A stretch of 64,000 nucleotides of DNA, taken from contig NC_061818.1 of the NCBI RefSeq assembly GCF_021462225.1, positions 22,021,978 to 22,085,977 of the forward strand, given 5' to 3'. Positions 45,801-54,999 of this stretch are shown piece by piece (the stretch's first letter is position 1; the number at the start of each line of letters is the position of its first letter). Both the position numbers and the translations under genes were made by a program. This DNA is from Girardinichthys multiradiatus (taxonomy: Eukaryota > Chordata > Actinopteri > Cyprinodontiformes > Goodeidae). A model generated the notes under the pieces. It saw nothing but the letters and a program-made list of their open reading frames with translations, ran no database searches and was not told where the DNA came from.

Positions 45801-47552
45801 CTTAAGATAAAATGCCATAAAACGTATGGCAACATTAGATACTATGAGGTCTGACCAGTTGATTGCGATCCCTAAAAAGTCTATACAACATAAAAAAGAA
45901 ACTTTGATTCTACTAAAGCGAATCAAAGTACATGATGTTCACTGATGCATTTATAGACAGACTATGGTAGGAGGTCATAATTTTGATGCATTCACTGGAT
46001 AGGAAAAATTAAATCCCGATATTTGACAATTTCACTATTCTGATGACTGATCAGAGCTAATCAATTGAAAACTGGCTGATTCTGCTCTCTGTACGACTGA
46101 TTGGTGCAAATATGTTCCATTATTTTAGCAGAGTGAATGATGATTTTCACTTTTTGTTTGAAACAAAAGCAATGAGATCGACTTATATATTTTGTGTTGT
46201 TTTTTTCACTATAGAACAATAACTACATTTAGCAACAGGAACAGAGGACTCCCAACATTTGAACCAGGAGATTGAAAATACTTGAGACTGAAAAACACCA
46301 TACAGTTTTTTCTCGTTAACTTAAACAAACAGAGCAGGAAGATTTATGGAAACACATAAAATGAACTACCTTCACTTTAAAGTGACATCAAAAGAGCCGC
46401 AGTAGATTTTTATCACTGCCTAAAGGCTTTTGACAGTGGTGGTACAAGAGGAGACATAGCACAGCAATGCCATCATCTATTATTTGCTGGCTGGGGCCAG
46501 AGCCAGTCCCTGCTCTGTGAACTTTTCTCTGGAAGACGATCCCTCACTCTGCGGAACCATTTTAAAGCTCCGGAAATCCAGGCGAGCGCCAGCAGAGGGC
46601 TGCTGCTGGAGGCTTTGGGAGAGGGTGAAGAATGGCCACAGAGTTTATGCAAACTTAGGAGGAGGAAAAACTGTGTTGTACCTCTGCAGACGGAGACTAA
46701 AACCCTGGATAATATTGCATCAGAGCGTGAAACCAGGATATAAAAGGTGCTGCAGACATACCTGTATCCCTTCTCCATCATCTCCACAGCCCTCGTAATG
46801 GGGACCCTTTGCCCCTTAAGTCCAACCAGGGCTTTGGCTTTGAAGTCACAACTCCACTCCTCCTCTTCATTGAGCGTGGGGAGGTATCCACAGACAACTT
46901 TCAGGCTGCCCAAAGAGCCCGGGCTGACGTGACCTGGGTTCTCCCCACCAGTCCGAACATATTCATGGTAAATGTCAGAGATCAGAAACATCTGGTAGGC
47001 GTTCTCCTCCATGTTGGTCTGGATCTCAGTCTGTGCCTGGTCAAACATTGCAGAGTCTATGTGCTGCTTCTTGATATCATCCCGAATGAAGGTTTTGGTG
47101 GCCGGCTTCAGCTGCTTGGCCACCACGCTGTTGTTCTCGATGTAGCGCTTGTAGATCGCTTTGGCGACCCTCTGCGTTTTGGCATCCTTGAGGTCCATTT
47201 GCCGGAAGCCGTTGCATGCGAACCAGAAGTCCAACGCGTCCACGCTTTTGTCCCGCTGCAGGAACGTCCTGAACAGAAGGGCGCCGTCCTGATCTCCGAG
47301 GAGGGAGTGCAGCGACTTTGTCCACCGGGAGAGCGGCGAGTCCGGGGAGGCGCTCCCCTCCGGCTCCCCGAGACCATCCTCGTTCCTCCGCGTCGAGGAG
47401 CCCGGAGAGCTTAGCTGAGCGGATTTGAGGGGTTTAATCATTGCGGCTTTGCTGGGGTAGCGGGACGCATCGCCCTCCTCCCCTGGCACAGGGGGTCGAG
47501 GGGCATCTTCGCGGAAGCTACTGGCGCTATGATCCATAAGCGGCCGGCTCAT
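31829..47552 (-). CDS. axin2: axin2 (conductin), complete coding gene in ten coding exons
   Basis: Axin2 is the scaffold of the cytoplasmic beta-catenin destruction complex and an induced feedback inhibitor of Wnt signalling. Coding exons on the minus strand are 47552-46762, 43999-43868, 40366-40264, 37935-37795, 37702-37176, 36691-36515, 36430-36215, 36001-35876, 35214-35056 and 31955-31829. They total 2499 nt (832 residues plus stop), and phases agree at every junction. Domains seen in order: tankyrase motif RPPVPGEEG (about residues 19-27), RGS domain that binds APC (about 78-200), GSK3-binding segment [13 protein letters not shown] (about 355-367), beta-catenin-binding helix around [18 protein letters not shown] (about 418-435), a His-rich stretch [10 protein letters not shown], a conserved [15 protein letters not shown] segment, and the DIX polymerisation domain (about 751-832). 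The [10 protein letters not shown] and [12 protein letters not shown] segments favour Axin2 over Axin1. All introns have GT-AG ends. The only doubtful junction is the donor at 35876. The exon layout matches mammalian AXIN2 (non-coding exon 1 plus ten coding exons). Confidence 0.95.
32045..32530 (+). mobile_element. Tc1-like remnant in axin2 intron 10
   Basis: The + strand carries decayed transposase coding sequence (around CCGAGGAACACAGCAGACAA, and later GTGAAACATGGTGGTGGTGG). Stops and deletions throughout. Confidence 0.55.
33788..33823. repeat. (CA)n microsatellite in axin2 intron 10
   Basis: Pure CA repeat of about 36 bp. Confidence 0.95.
34205..34990 (+). mobile_element. Tc1-like remnant in axin2 intron 10
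   Basis: Ends resemble AAAGCATTCATACCCCGTGA and ACACTTTTGCGATGTACTGT. The inside has GACATGGTGGTGGCTTCACA and TGGGGGTGCTTTTCTTCAGC, the catalytic-domain coding block of a widespread fish Tc1 family. It appears partly duplicated inside and has no intact frame. Confidence 0.55.
35056..35214 (-). CDS. axin2: axin2 exon 10: first part of DIX domain
   Basis: This 159-bp exon encodes about residues 738-790. It includes [18 protein letters not shown] and [18 protein letters not shown], the first strands and helix of the DIX domain that drives head-to-tail axin/Dishevelled polymerisation. Acceptor cccgacag at 35215; donor gtgtgt at 35055 falls inside a Lys codon that the last exon completes. Confidence 0.93.
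35800..35862. repeat. GGA-rich microsatellite beside axin2 exon 9
   Basis: A run of AGG/GGA trinucleotides with interruptions. On the axin2 strand it reads as Ser codons in the exon 9 frame and lies just inside the predicted intron 9. Confidence 0.85.
35876..36001 (-). CDS. axin2: axin2 exon 9: variable linker before DIX, 3' boundary tentative
   Basis: The acceptor tttttag at 36002 is clear, and the frame reads [20 protein letters not shown]. The downstream exon needs phase 2, and the only GT in phase 2 before the in-frame stop (CTA TAA near 35790) is GA|gtacga, so the exon is ended at 35876 (126 bp). That donor is weak. A GGA/TCC-rich microsatellite follows directly in the intron and stays open for about 25 codons before the stop, so an alternative boundary or intron retention is possible. 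Confidence 0.6.
36215..36430 (-). CDS. axin2: axin2 exon 8: conserved [13 protein letters not shown] helix segment
   Basis: This 216-bp exon encodes about residues 624-696. It contains [16 protein letters not shown] and [14 protein letters not shown], nearly identical to the vertebrate Axin2 segment before the DIX linker. Acceptor ctgtccag; donor gtaccg at 36214 has weak +4 to +6 positions but keeps frame. Confidence 0.92.
36515..36691 (-). CDS. axin2: axin2 exon 7: linker with [15 protein letters not shown]
   Basis: This 177-bp exon encodes about residues 565-624. The C-terminal part [17 protein letters not shown] corresponds to the conserved axin WQWMLESERQSK-like segment. The first half is poorly conserved linker. 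Acceptor tctcccaag, donor gtgagc at 36514. Phase 2 on both sides. Confidence 0.9.
37176..37702 (-). CDS. axin2: axin2 exon 6: beta-catenin-binding helix and His-rich segment
   Basis: This 527-bp exon encodes about residues 390-564. It begins [11 protein letters not shown], carries the beta-catenin-binding helix [18 protein letters not shown] with GCQSP after it, and further on [11 protein letters not shown] followed by [14 protein letters not shown], all Axin2 landmarks. Acceptor tttaccag at 37703, donor gtgagt at 37175. Phase 0 in, 2 out. Confidence 0.93.
37795..37935 (-). CDS. axin2: axin2 exon 5: GSK3-binding segment
   Basis: This 141-bp, phase-0 exon contains [16 protein letters not shown], the amphipathic GSK3-interaction helix of axins, then [11 protein letters not shown]. 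The donor gtttgt is non-consensus at +3/+4 but keeps frame with the next exon. The acceptor AG is at 37937-37936. Residues about 343-389. Confidence 0.9.
37936..40263 (-). other. axin2 intron 4, contains a Tc1 remnant
   Basis: This non-coding intron contains an old Tc1-like remnant at about 38820-39516. The remainder shows no repeat or exon that I can identify. Open frames around 39.75-40.3 kb (+) lack any recognisable protein feature. Confidence 0.55.
38820..39516 (+). mobile_element. Tc1-like remnant in axin2 intron 4
   Basis: The ends are inverted relatives: GTACCTTGCAGAAGTATTCA on the left and AATATTTCTGCAAGGTGTTG on the right. The inside holds decayed + strand transposase sequence (GATCTGATGAGGCAAAAACT). 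No open frame. Confidence 0.6.
40264..40366 (-). CDS. axin2: axin2 exon 4: DGIPPY linker
   Basis: This 103-bp exon completes the split Val codon and encodes [18 protein letters not shown] followed by [10 protein letters not shown], collinear with the conserved axin linker before the GSK3-binding segment. The acceptor is a CT-rich tract ending CAG at 40367 and the donor is gtaagt at 40263. It ends in phase 0. Confidence 0.92.
40367..43867 (-). other. axin2 intron 3, no gene inside
   Basis: This non-coding intron holds a C-run at about 41519-41528, a 15-A run near 41802, a small LINE 3' end at 42650-42781, and a weak degenerate duplication of an AGATTTCTCAGAAGGATT-like unit around 42365, 42605 and 42635. 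Nothing else was recognised. Confidence 0.55.
42650..42781 (+). mobile_element. Short LINE 3' end fragment in axin2 intron 3
   Basis: The sequence ACAGCGCTTTGAGTGTCTCG followed by AAAGCGCTATATAAATTAAC and an ACCTT-repeat tail is the 3' terminus of a 5'-truncated L2-type LINE. It resembles the complement of the tail at 15931-15985. Confidence 0.55.
43868..43999 (-). CDS. axin2: axin2 exon 3: Ser-rich linker after RGS
   Basis: This 132-bp exon encodes about residues 264-308, including [15 protein letters not shown] and [13 protein letters not shown], which match the conserved axin segment ending in a Ser/Asp-rich patch. The acceptor ttgaccag precedes it (intron AG at 44001-44000), and the donor gtaagt starts at 43867. 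The phase (2 in, 2 out) agrees with both neighbours. Confidence 0.92.
44000..46761 (-). other. axin2 intron 2, no gene inside
   Basis: This is non-coding sequence between exons 2 and 3. The part near 44.1-44.8 kb is rich in CT/GA blocks and produces chance open frames on both strands. The rest is AT-rich and unremarkable. No mobile element was recognised by eye. Confidence 0.6.
46762..47552 (-). CDS. axin2: axin2 exon 2 (first coding): N-terminus, tankyrase motif, RGS domain
   Basis: This exon encodes residues 1-263 plus two bases of codon 264. The ATG at 47552 lies four bases after a clear acceptor: a pyrimidine tract ending TTTTAG at 47557. It is in frame with the conserved [17 protein letters not shown] segment, so it is taken as the start; a second in-frame Met follows at codon 6. 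The RGS domain runs from [14 protein letters not shown] to YHEYVR and contains [12 protein letters not shown]. The exon ends ...GGATACAG before donor gtatgt at 46761. Phase 2 completes an Arg codon with the next exon. Confidence 0.95.
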
Positions 47553-47556
47553 GTCT

Positions 47557-49035
47557 CTAAAAGCAGCAGGAGATAGAGCAAAAGAGAGCCTGTGCGCTGA
47601 TCACCTCCTCTGAGCTCCTACTGTAATCTCCTCACTCTCTTATGTCAGCGGGGGGGGGGGGGCTTCTCTCAAACTGCCCGTCTTCTCTCTGAAACACAAA
47701 GTATTGATCTAATCACAACCAGATCCGCCCCGACTTCAAAGAGACAGCGGAACGCAGTCTGAGCCTTTGCTGGATTTTACAGGAGAAAAAAACAGAGCAG
47801 CATACTGAAAACTGGAGAAAAAAACGCTGCAGCAGCATTACGTAAAGCGGTTTCTCACATGAACCAACAGGACTGGGATTTCCACTGAAAGGGCGCAAAG
47901 AAACAAGAAATTTAGCAATTTAAAGAATGCAGCCGCATCATTTCAACGAGACCTTCAATTGGGCAAGCTTTAGTCACCGACACGTCTTCTCGCCCTTCCT
48001 GTCACTTTCTAGTTTCTCATTCCCAGGACTCTCCATCTCATCTGGAGCGACTAAAATTAAGCCTCCCCCGTTGCCTCCAGTACCTGTAGGACATCGATCA
48101 TACCAAACAGATGGAAAAACGTGACAAAAATATTGAACTAGAAGTTCAGCTCCTTGGGCTTCAGGGCGCTTCAACCAAGAAACCGCTCACATATTACTCG
48201 CACCTGAGATTCCTGACCATACAGCAATAAATCATTTGTTACGTTATTCTAAACATCTGAAAATCCCTTCTAATTTCCCTGATGGCGAAAATTACAGCCA
48301 GAGAACATCAAAGTCTCTGGTTTTGTGGGGGAGGAATTGCTCAACAAGAGTCAGGTCGGCTTCTTCTAAGGAATTTTCTCACGAATGGTTAAGTCCTAAA
48401 GAAAATCTTCTCGGAAATAAAGGAAAGCTAGAGGCATACAGGCGAAACTGCGCGTATGTTTTAGTCTGTAAACTGCAAAAAAGTGGCCCACTTCCCCCTG
48501 AACGTTACTTCAAAGGCACATCAAAGGGAACTCCAACGGGGGCGAGTTTAAGGAGGCACACAGTCCTCCAACTTACCATCGATCCACGAGTTCGTTTCCC
48601 CACAAATTAAACTCCACAAAAAGCGCGTATAATCCACAAGCTGGCGTCCAAAAAGAGTCAGGAACAATAAAATGCAACGAAAAGGGGGGAAATGTTTTCT
48701 CCACCCTGGTGCGTTCAGACTGCCATGCCACGCCGTCGGTCTCTCCTGTAGGCGACTCCAACACCAACAGAACCGCGAGGCTGGAGCAGCGCACTTCAAA
48801 GTGTGGAACTGACTGCCTGGTCCTAACAGCTGCATAAAAAACAATCGCAGCTTTCTTCCTCCGGATTATAAAACGAAGCAGCAAATGTCAACTACTCTTA
48901 GACATATCTCACTCAGCCGGCATGAAGCGTACTTTATAGATTGCTCGATTTATTTACCAAGATGTGGGCGCTTTTTTACAATATCTTTGCTGATCGCTAA
49001 GTTGTAGCTACAGCAGAGGACCTTATCAAAGACAA
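47557..49035 (-). promoter_or_regulatory. axin2: axin2 promoter and intron 1 with six TCF/LEF-type motifs
   Basis: WWCAAAG motifs on the + strand occur at 47735-47741 (TTCAAAG), 48307-48313 (ATCAAAG), 48509-48515 (TTCAAAG), 48520-48526 (ATCAAAG, followed by G), 48795-48801 (TTCAAAG) and 49025-49031 (ATCAAAG). All six share one orientation; none was found in the other. About one would be expected by chance in this length. AXIN2 is a known direct Wnt/beta-catenin target with TCF sites in its promoter and first intron, so this is the likely Wnt-responsive region. A 13-G run at 47650-47662 lies in the same intron. Confidence 0.6.
48577..48840 (-). other. axin2: axin2 putative non-coding exon 1 (5' UTR), upstream end approximate
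   Basis: A strong donor on the minus strand (GATCGATG|gtaagt, intron starting at 48576) faces the acceptor at 47557 just before the start codon, giving a 1020-bp intron 1. Vertebrate AXIN2 also has a non-coding first exon, so this is read as the 5' UTR exon. The 5' end near 48840 is inferred from a T/A-rich TATA-like stretch (TTTATAAT on the minus strand, about 48860-48870). Open frames here look like chance. Confidence 0.55.
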
Positions 49036-49260
49036 GCAATCTTGAGCCAACTCCTCGAGGGCTTGGAGCGTCAGAAGTAACTGATCTGCCGCCCTAACAG
49101 CATTGTCGTTACAATCACTCAATTGCCACATATACTTTAAATACGCTAGATTTGTTTCCTCTGAAGCCCACATAGACTTTATGAAGTTTAGATAAACCCC
49201 TGAAGAGTCGTGGAGGTAGGTAATAAAGGGGTTGGTGTACACAAGTAGTCGAGTTAAGTC
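48997..49260 (-). other. Unexplained open frame upstream of axin2
   Basis: A minus-strand frame of about 80 codons to a stop at 48997 has no ATG at its head (it begins at a GTG near 49242). It reads YLKYMWQLSDCNDNAV and then ADQLLLTLQALEELAQDCLS, with regular leucines suggesting an amphipathic helix. No known family was recognised. It lies about 0.2 kb upstream of the predicted axin2 exon 1 and may be chance or a decayed element. One TCF-type motif (49025-49031) falls inside it. Confidence 0.25.
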
Positions 49261-49839
49261 CTCTTTATTTAACTAAGGGTATATAAAGAGAAATTAGTCC
49301 TGCACACTAGTAAAAAAAAATATATATATATGTTTTAATATGCCCTCAAGGCAGAACCACAGAGGTATTCTTAAAGCGGGAGGAAATAGTCTACTCATCA
49401 TGTTAAATGCTGTCTTGAATCAAGTTGGAAACGTTATAATAAGAAGAAATGACTTGATCACTTTACACCTCATTCATTATTTAGGTTATTGAGCAGCATG
49501 CTGAATAGCCATGACAGCGAGAGCTATTATCACTCCACAGCTCCTACCAGTGGCAGCAAACAGACACAGCAGATAAAAACATCTGCTAACCAAAGGCAAA
49601 GCTTTCAGGGCGTTATGGCAAGTTGTTTGAACATTTATTGTGTCCCTCTGCAAGGCGGACGTTGTTGAAACTAATCAGTTGTGCCTGACACTAGTCAAAC
49701 AAACACACCCTGACAAGTACTTTTGCCAGCTAGTGGCACTTTTGTCCAGCTTTGCCTATGGAAAGTTTTCAAAATATGTCCTATTTTTGCTACTTTAGCT
49801 TTTTCTCACATTTACATGTTTAAGATCACTAAACAAATT

Positions 49840-50990
49840 GTAACATATTATCAGACATCTTTAATAAATACAAAATGCAATTTAGAAATTAAGATTTAAT
49901 TCATTAAGCGGAACCAATATCCAAACCAACCTAGTCCTATTTAAAAAAATTTCTGCCCACCTTGGTAATTTATGAATTAACCACATTTTTTATGGTAAAT
50001 TTCCACTTGCCATACACAAGCCTGACCAACGCCTGGCCCTTAGCATCAAGAAATTACTTCAATAGAAACTGTCTGACAACATGAAACAGGCTAAAAACCC
50101 TCAAAAAGCAACATTGAAATTCAAGAATACATGATAAACAAAGTCGCTGGCATTCTATCAGTTTAGAAAGGGTTACAAAGCTATTCATAGGGCTTTGGGA
50201 CTAGTAAAACACAGCGAGGTCCATTATTCAAAACTGGAGAAGTCATAGAACTGTGGTGAACCGTCCCAGGAGAGGCCGCCCGGGCAAAAGTACTCCCAAC
50301 AGGGCACTATCGACTCTTCTGGGAGGTCACAAAATACACAGAACAACATTTAAGCACTGCAGGCCTCACATGCCTCGGTTTAGGTCAGTGTTCATGATTC
50401 AACAATAAGTAAGAATGGGCTAAAATATGATGAGAGAATTACAAGGTGAAAACCACCTCTGACCATAAAGAATATAAAAACCAGTCTCACATTTGTCAAA
50501 AAACATCTTGATGATCGCCAAGAATTCAGGAAATATTCTGTGGACTGATGAGACAAAAGTGGAACCTTTTGAAAGGTGAGCATCCTGTAACATCCAGTGT
50601 GAAACTAATACAACATTTTAGAAAAATAATATGCCTACAGTCAAACATGGTGGCGGTAATGTGATAATCTGGGGTTGCTCTGCTACTTTGCTACTGCTGG
50701 ATGACTTGCCGAAAATGATGGGACCATGAATTCATGCTTTTTATCAGTGAATCTTGGCCATCAGTTTGTGGCTTTCTGCTTCAACATGCTTGAATTATGC
50801 AGCATGACAATGATCCAAAGCTTACCAACAAATCCATCTCTGAATGGCTGTTGAAAAGAAAATTAAAGGTTTGGAATGACCTAGTTAAAGTTTGGACTTA
50901 AATCTGATTAGGATGCTATGGCATGATCTTAAACAGGCCGTTAATGCTGGAAAACCCTCCAATGGGGCTGGCGCAACCAGTTATTAGATT
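49840..50990 (+). mobile_element. Degenerate Tc1-like transposon
   Basis: The + strand retains transposase landmarks in broken frames: GGAGAGGCCGCCCGGGCAAA (the basic GRPG-type hook), ATTCTGTGGACTGATGAGAC (first Asp region), AACATGGTGGCGGTAATGTG and GCATGACAATGATCCAAAGC (second Asp region). No open frame survives. Ends are approximate. A different Tc1 element (51003-52217) lies immediately to the right. Confidence 0.6.
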
Positions 50991-51002
50991 TATAAGGCAT
51001 TA

Positions 51003-52217
51003 AACTCACCAACCACTTTATTAGGTACACCTGTCCAACTGCTCATTAATACAAATTCTAATCTGCCAATGACATGGCAGCAATTCAATGCATTTAGGCA
51101 TGTAGACATGGTCAAGACGATCTGCTGCAGTTCAAACCGAGCATCAGAATGGGGAAGAAAGGTGATTTAAGTGACTTTGAACGTGGCATGGTTGTTGGTG
51201 CCAGATGGGCTGGTCTGAGTATTTCAGAAACTGTTGATCTACTGGGATTTTCACGCACTACCATCTTTAGGGTTTACAGAGAATGGTCCAAAAAAGAGAA
51301 AATATCCAGTGAGCATCAGTTATGTGGACGCAAATGCCTTGTTGATGCCAGAGTTCAGAGGAGAATGGCCAGTCTGGTTGGAGCTGATAGAAAGGCAACA
51401 GTAACTCAAATAACCACTCGTTACAACCAAGGCATGCAGAAGAGCATCTCTGAACGCACAACACATTGAACCTTGAGGCGGATGGGCTACAGCAGCAGAA
51501 GACCACACCAGTTGCCACTCCTGTCAGCTAAGAACAGGAAACTGAGGCTACAATTCGCACAGGCTCACCAAAATTGGACAATAGAAGATAGGAAAAAACG
51601 TTGCCTGGTCTGATGAGTCTCGATTTCTGCTGCGACATTCAGATGGTAGGGTCAGAATTTGGCATCAACAACATGAAAGCATGGATCCATCCAGCCTTGT
51701 ATCAACGGTTCAGGCTGGTGGTGGTGTAATGGTGGGGGGGATATTTTCTTGGCACACTTTAGGCCCCTTAGTACCAATTGAGCATCGTGTCAACGCCACA
51801 GCCTACCTGAGTATTGTTGCTGACCATGTCCATCCCTTTATGACCACAGTGTACGCATCTTCTGATGGTTACTTCCAGCAGGATAACGCGCCATATCATA
51901 AAGCATGAATAATCTCAGACTGGTTTCTTGAACATGACAATGAGTTCACTGGACTCAAATTGCCTCCACAGTCACCAGATCTCAATCCAATAGAGCACCT
52001 TTGGGATGTGGTGGAACGGGAGATTTGCATCATGGATGTGCAGCCAACAAATCTGCAGCATCTGTGTGATGCTATCATGTCAATATGGACCAAACTCTGA
52101 GGAATGTTTCCAGTACCTTGTTGAATCTATGCCACGAAGGATTAAGGCAGTTCTGAAGGCAAAAGGGGGTCCAACACGGTCCTAACAAGGTGTACCTAAT
52201 AAAGTGGCCGGTGAGTA
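51003..52217 (+). mobile_element. Tc1/mariner element with DD36E spacing, decayed
   Basis: A 1215-bp element between TA dinucleotides (51001-51002, 52218-52219). Its terminal inverted repeats read CACTTTATTAGGTACACCTG on the left and, inverted, GGTGTACCTAATAAAGTGG on the right. A broken transposase lies on the + strand. Confidence 0.88.
51149..52184 (+). pseudogene. Tc1-like transposase with CpG-decay stops and frameshifts
   Basis: The start MGKKGDLSDFERGMVVGARW is intact and followed by a helix-turn-helix (LSISETVDLLGFSRTTIFRV). Breaks seen: a TGA at 51467-51469 and a TGA at 51906-51908, both where CGA would suit the family; a frame change at the six-A run 51593-51598; and a small deletion near 52096. 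The second catalytic region reads GYFQQDNAPYHKA and the Glu follows in QSPDLNPIEHLWD; the codon count between Asp and Glu is 36. The two TGA codons fit C-to-T change at methylated CpG. Confidence 0.85.
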
Positions 52218-52219
52218 TA

Positions 52220-54170
52220 GTTTGTTCCTGACCACTGGCACTGGTCAGCTGTAGTCATACTAGTGCATTAGAATGTTAGGTAGTAAGGGCATAATTTTGC
52301 AACTTCTTTCACATTAAAACTAAAATAAGTAAGAAATGCACAAATTTTGCATTTCCAAATTTTAAATATTTCACTCTCAGATATTGATTTTAGTTGGCTA
52401 AAGCCTTCTGGATATTTCAGTACAGAACATTTACCAAGTCAGGTTTTATTATCTGTATATTCCATAAATCCTGAAACAAAAGACCTCTGACATTGGCTTC
52501 TGGTGTCAGAACCATTTCACAATTTGTTTTGGCAACTGGACCAGCAAAGAATAGTTCTATATCAAAACCTTTAATACTCTAAGACTTGTCAAATCTAGAT
52601 CAGATTATCTGTTATTCCTTTATTTGTTTGTTACAAATCTAAAGAAAACAGGAGGGTGAGCACTTTGTTTGGGATCTCATTTAGACCCATATTTAGAGAA
52701 GCAGGGGCAGTTTAAAACCACCATCTTAGAAGGTGTAATGTTTTTTATTAAAGTGAAATTGCACTTTTTAGTGTTTGCATTGTCTGTCAGTAACTCCAAA
52801 ACAAGATCATATCAATGTAAAATGCAAGTTATTTCTCAAATTCAGACTTTTATTTGCTAGACACTTGAATAAGAAATTAAATCTTGAAAATTGACACATT
52901 TTCTAAACATGGAACCACAAAGAGTATTTTATCTTTATCAACCAAATCTCTATAGATCTTGTTCAGGAAAACCCCAACACATACTGAAGGCATTGAATAA
53001 ATGCTCAAATGTTTGCCTTGGCTGAAGATAATATAGAAAGATAGCAGAATCTCTTAAGGGTCTCAGAGATTCAATATAGATCCACTGACAATGTGGATGC
53101 ATGGAGTGGGCATTTTGGAATATTCCTTTACTCACACAATCATCAATACTAATAGTGTTTATTGACCAGCTTCAACAGAGTTTTACAGCTTTAACAGGGT
53201 CACCACAGGGGAGCCATTGTTCACCATAACTGAATAAATGATTTACAGCAAGTCAGTAGGTGTTTCTGGTCCCGTTATGTCTCAGTAGACATGGTTTCGA
53301 AGTACAATACAAAGATGGCAAACACTTTGATCAGCCCGTCTGTTAAAGGTGCTGTGAAACTTTCTTCCTTGTTGCCACTCTCCCCAGGAAAGTTAATAAA
53401 ATGGAAATTTCTCTTAAAGAGGGCACAATGACGCTGGGATTACTCATCGTTGAAGGGCCACTTTATCGCCTTCAAAATCTCCCTTTCTCTTTGCTCTCAT
53501 CCTGAACAAAAAACATACCAGACATCAATCTCATTGTCCCAAACTAAAGATCAACAGTTTGTGGTATTTGAGCCACAGCAGACACCTCCGCCAACCTTCA
53601 GAGGTGCATCAAAAGTTTGTGAAGAAGCTCGTCTGCTCAGAAAATACAAAACATCATTTAGGCTTGGAGGCTATTTGACCTGCACAGTTACTGAAAGCAA
53701 AACTGCAGGCAAGAGAAACTAGTCTACACAAACTAAATTTGTCATCTCATAAAAGCTATCTGCACATCCAGTTAATATTCTTGCCCAGAAAATGTCAGCC
53801 TTTGTTAACTTTGAAGAACCCAGGTTGACCTCTGACAGTAAAGACACCAGGGTGAAAACCATCTCCATGGTGATGGTGTGGGACCCCTGCCAGTACCTAC
53901 GGCCAGTTGGGCCTTCATGTCCTGCCTTGTCAGCTCCCTCCATGGTTCAATGGAGGTCCCCATGGGTCAGGGACCTGGGTTGTCCTTGGTTTCATGCCCT
54001 ATAAAAAGACTTTTGAAAAGAGGGCTTCAAGGCGAGAGGATATAGGATGTTACTCTCTGATTATAGGGAGATATTACATTGCCAGGTCAAACTCAGACTG
54101 CCAAGAAATAGAGACACCAGAGAACATATAAATCACAACTGGGCACAGTCCTTTCTTGTTCTTTGACTGG
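52220..54170. other. Gene-free stretch
   Basis: No exon or element was recognised. Frames at 53450-53722 (+) and 53719-53943 (-) show no domain. Confidence 0.4.
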
Positions 54171-54179
54171 GTGTGCATC

Positions 54180-54990
54180 ATAGAGTGTCTTGTAAAAACA
54201 TTCATACTCCCTCAACTTGTTCACATTTTGTCACATTAAAAACACAAACTTATGTAATGTTATGTTATGTAATGTATCAAGATTTTAATTAATTGGCCAA
54301 CAAAAAGTAGTTAATGACTGAGAAGTTTAAGCAAATTGATGCATGATTTATAAAATGTTTTTACAAATGTAAATCTGAAAAATGTTGCAAACATTGTGTT
54401 CAACCCTTCAAGGTCAATACTTTGGGAAATGATCTTCCAAACATTTACAGCTACAGTCTTTTGGGATGTATCTCCACCAATTGTAGAATCCAGATACTGA
54501 AATGTATGTCTATTCTGCTTTGGAAAATGGTTTCAGCTCATGAATGAAGAGCCACAGATTCTTGATTAACTTTAGGTCTGGACTTTGAATGGGTCAACCT
54601 ATGCTGTGATCTAAACCCTTCCAGATTTACTACGAGCCTCTTGGCTACTTCTTTGATCAATGCTCTCTTTTCCCGACCAAAAAGCAAGGTGGACGCCCAT
54701 GTATAGATAAGTTTGCAGTTGCACCACACCAGTTCCTTTTTAAGATGATGTACTGAACAGAGCTCTGTGAGATGTTAAAAGTTTGGGATATTATTTTATA
54801 ACCTAACTCTGCATTGAACTCTGCAATGAAATGTCTTCTGAAGGCAAATGACTGCACTGGATTTTATTCAGGGGTATCAGCATAAAGTGGACTGAACACA
54901 AACTAAAAAAGAAAAGCCATGTATAATTTTCCTTCCAATTCTCAGTTATAAAATACTTAATGTTGGTGTATCACATAAAAGACATGACTG
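54180..54990 (-). mobile_element. Tc1-like remnant with readable helix-turn-helix
   Basis: The left end reads CATTCATACTCCCTCAACTT and TTCACATTTTGTCACATTAA. The minus strand carries, in two frames (54857-54657 and 54729-54538), LGYKIISQTFNISQSSVQYI, then TANLSIHGRPP and ALIKEVAKRLVVNLE, the DNA-binding half of a Tc1 transposase. The catalytic half is deleted. Confidence 0.65.
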
Positions 54991-54999
54991 TGAGTCACA

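Noticed and set aside
46809..47414. 201-codon open frame on the + strand
   Set aside because: It is the antisense shadow of axin2 exon 2, whose minus-strand frame has clear axin domains.
48548..48884. Two minus-strand frames of about 100 codons
   Set aside because: They lie in the predicted non-coding axin2 exon 1 and promoter, are in different phases and resemble nothing known.
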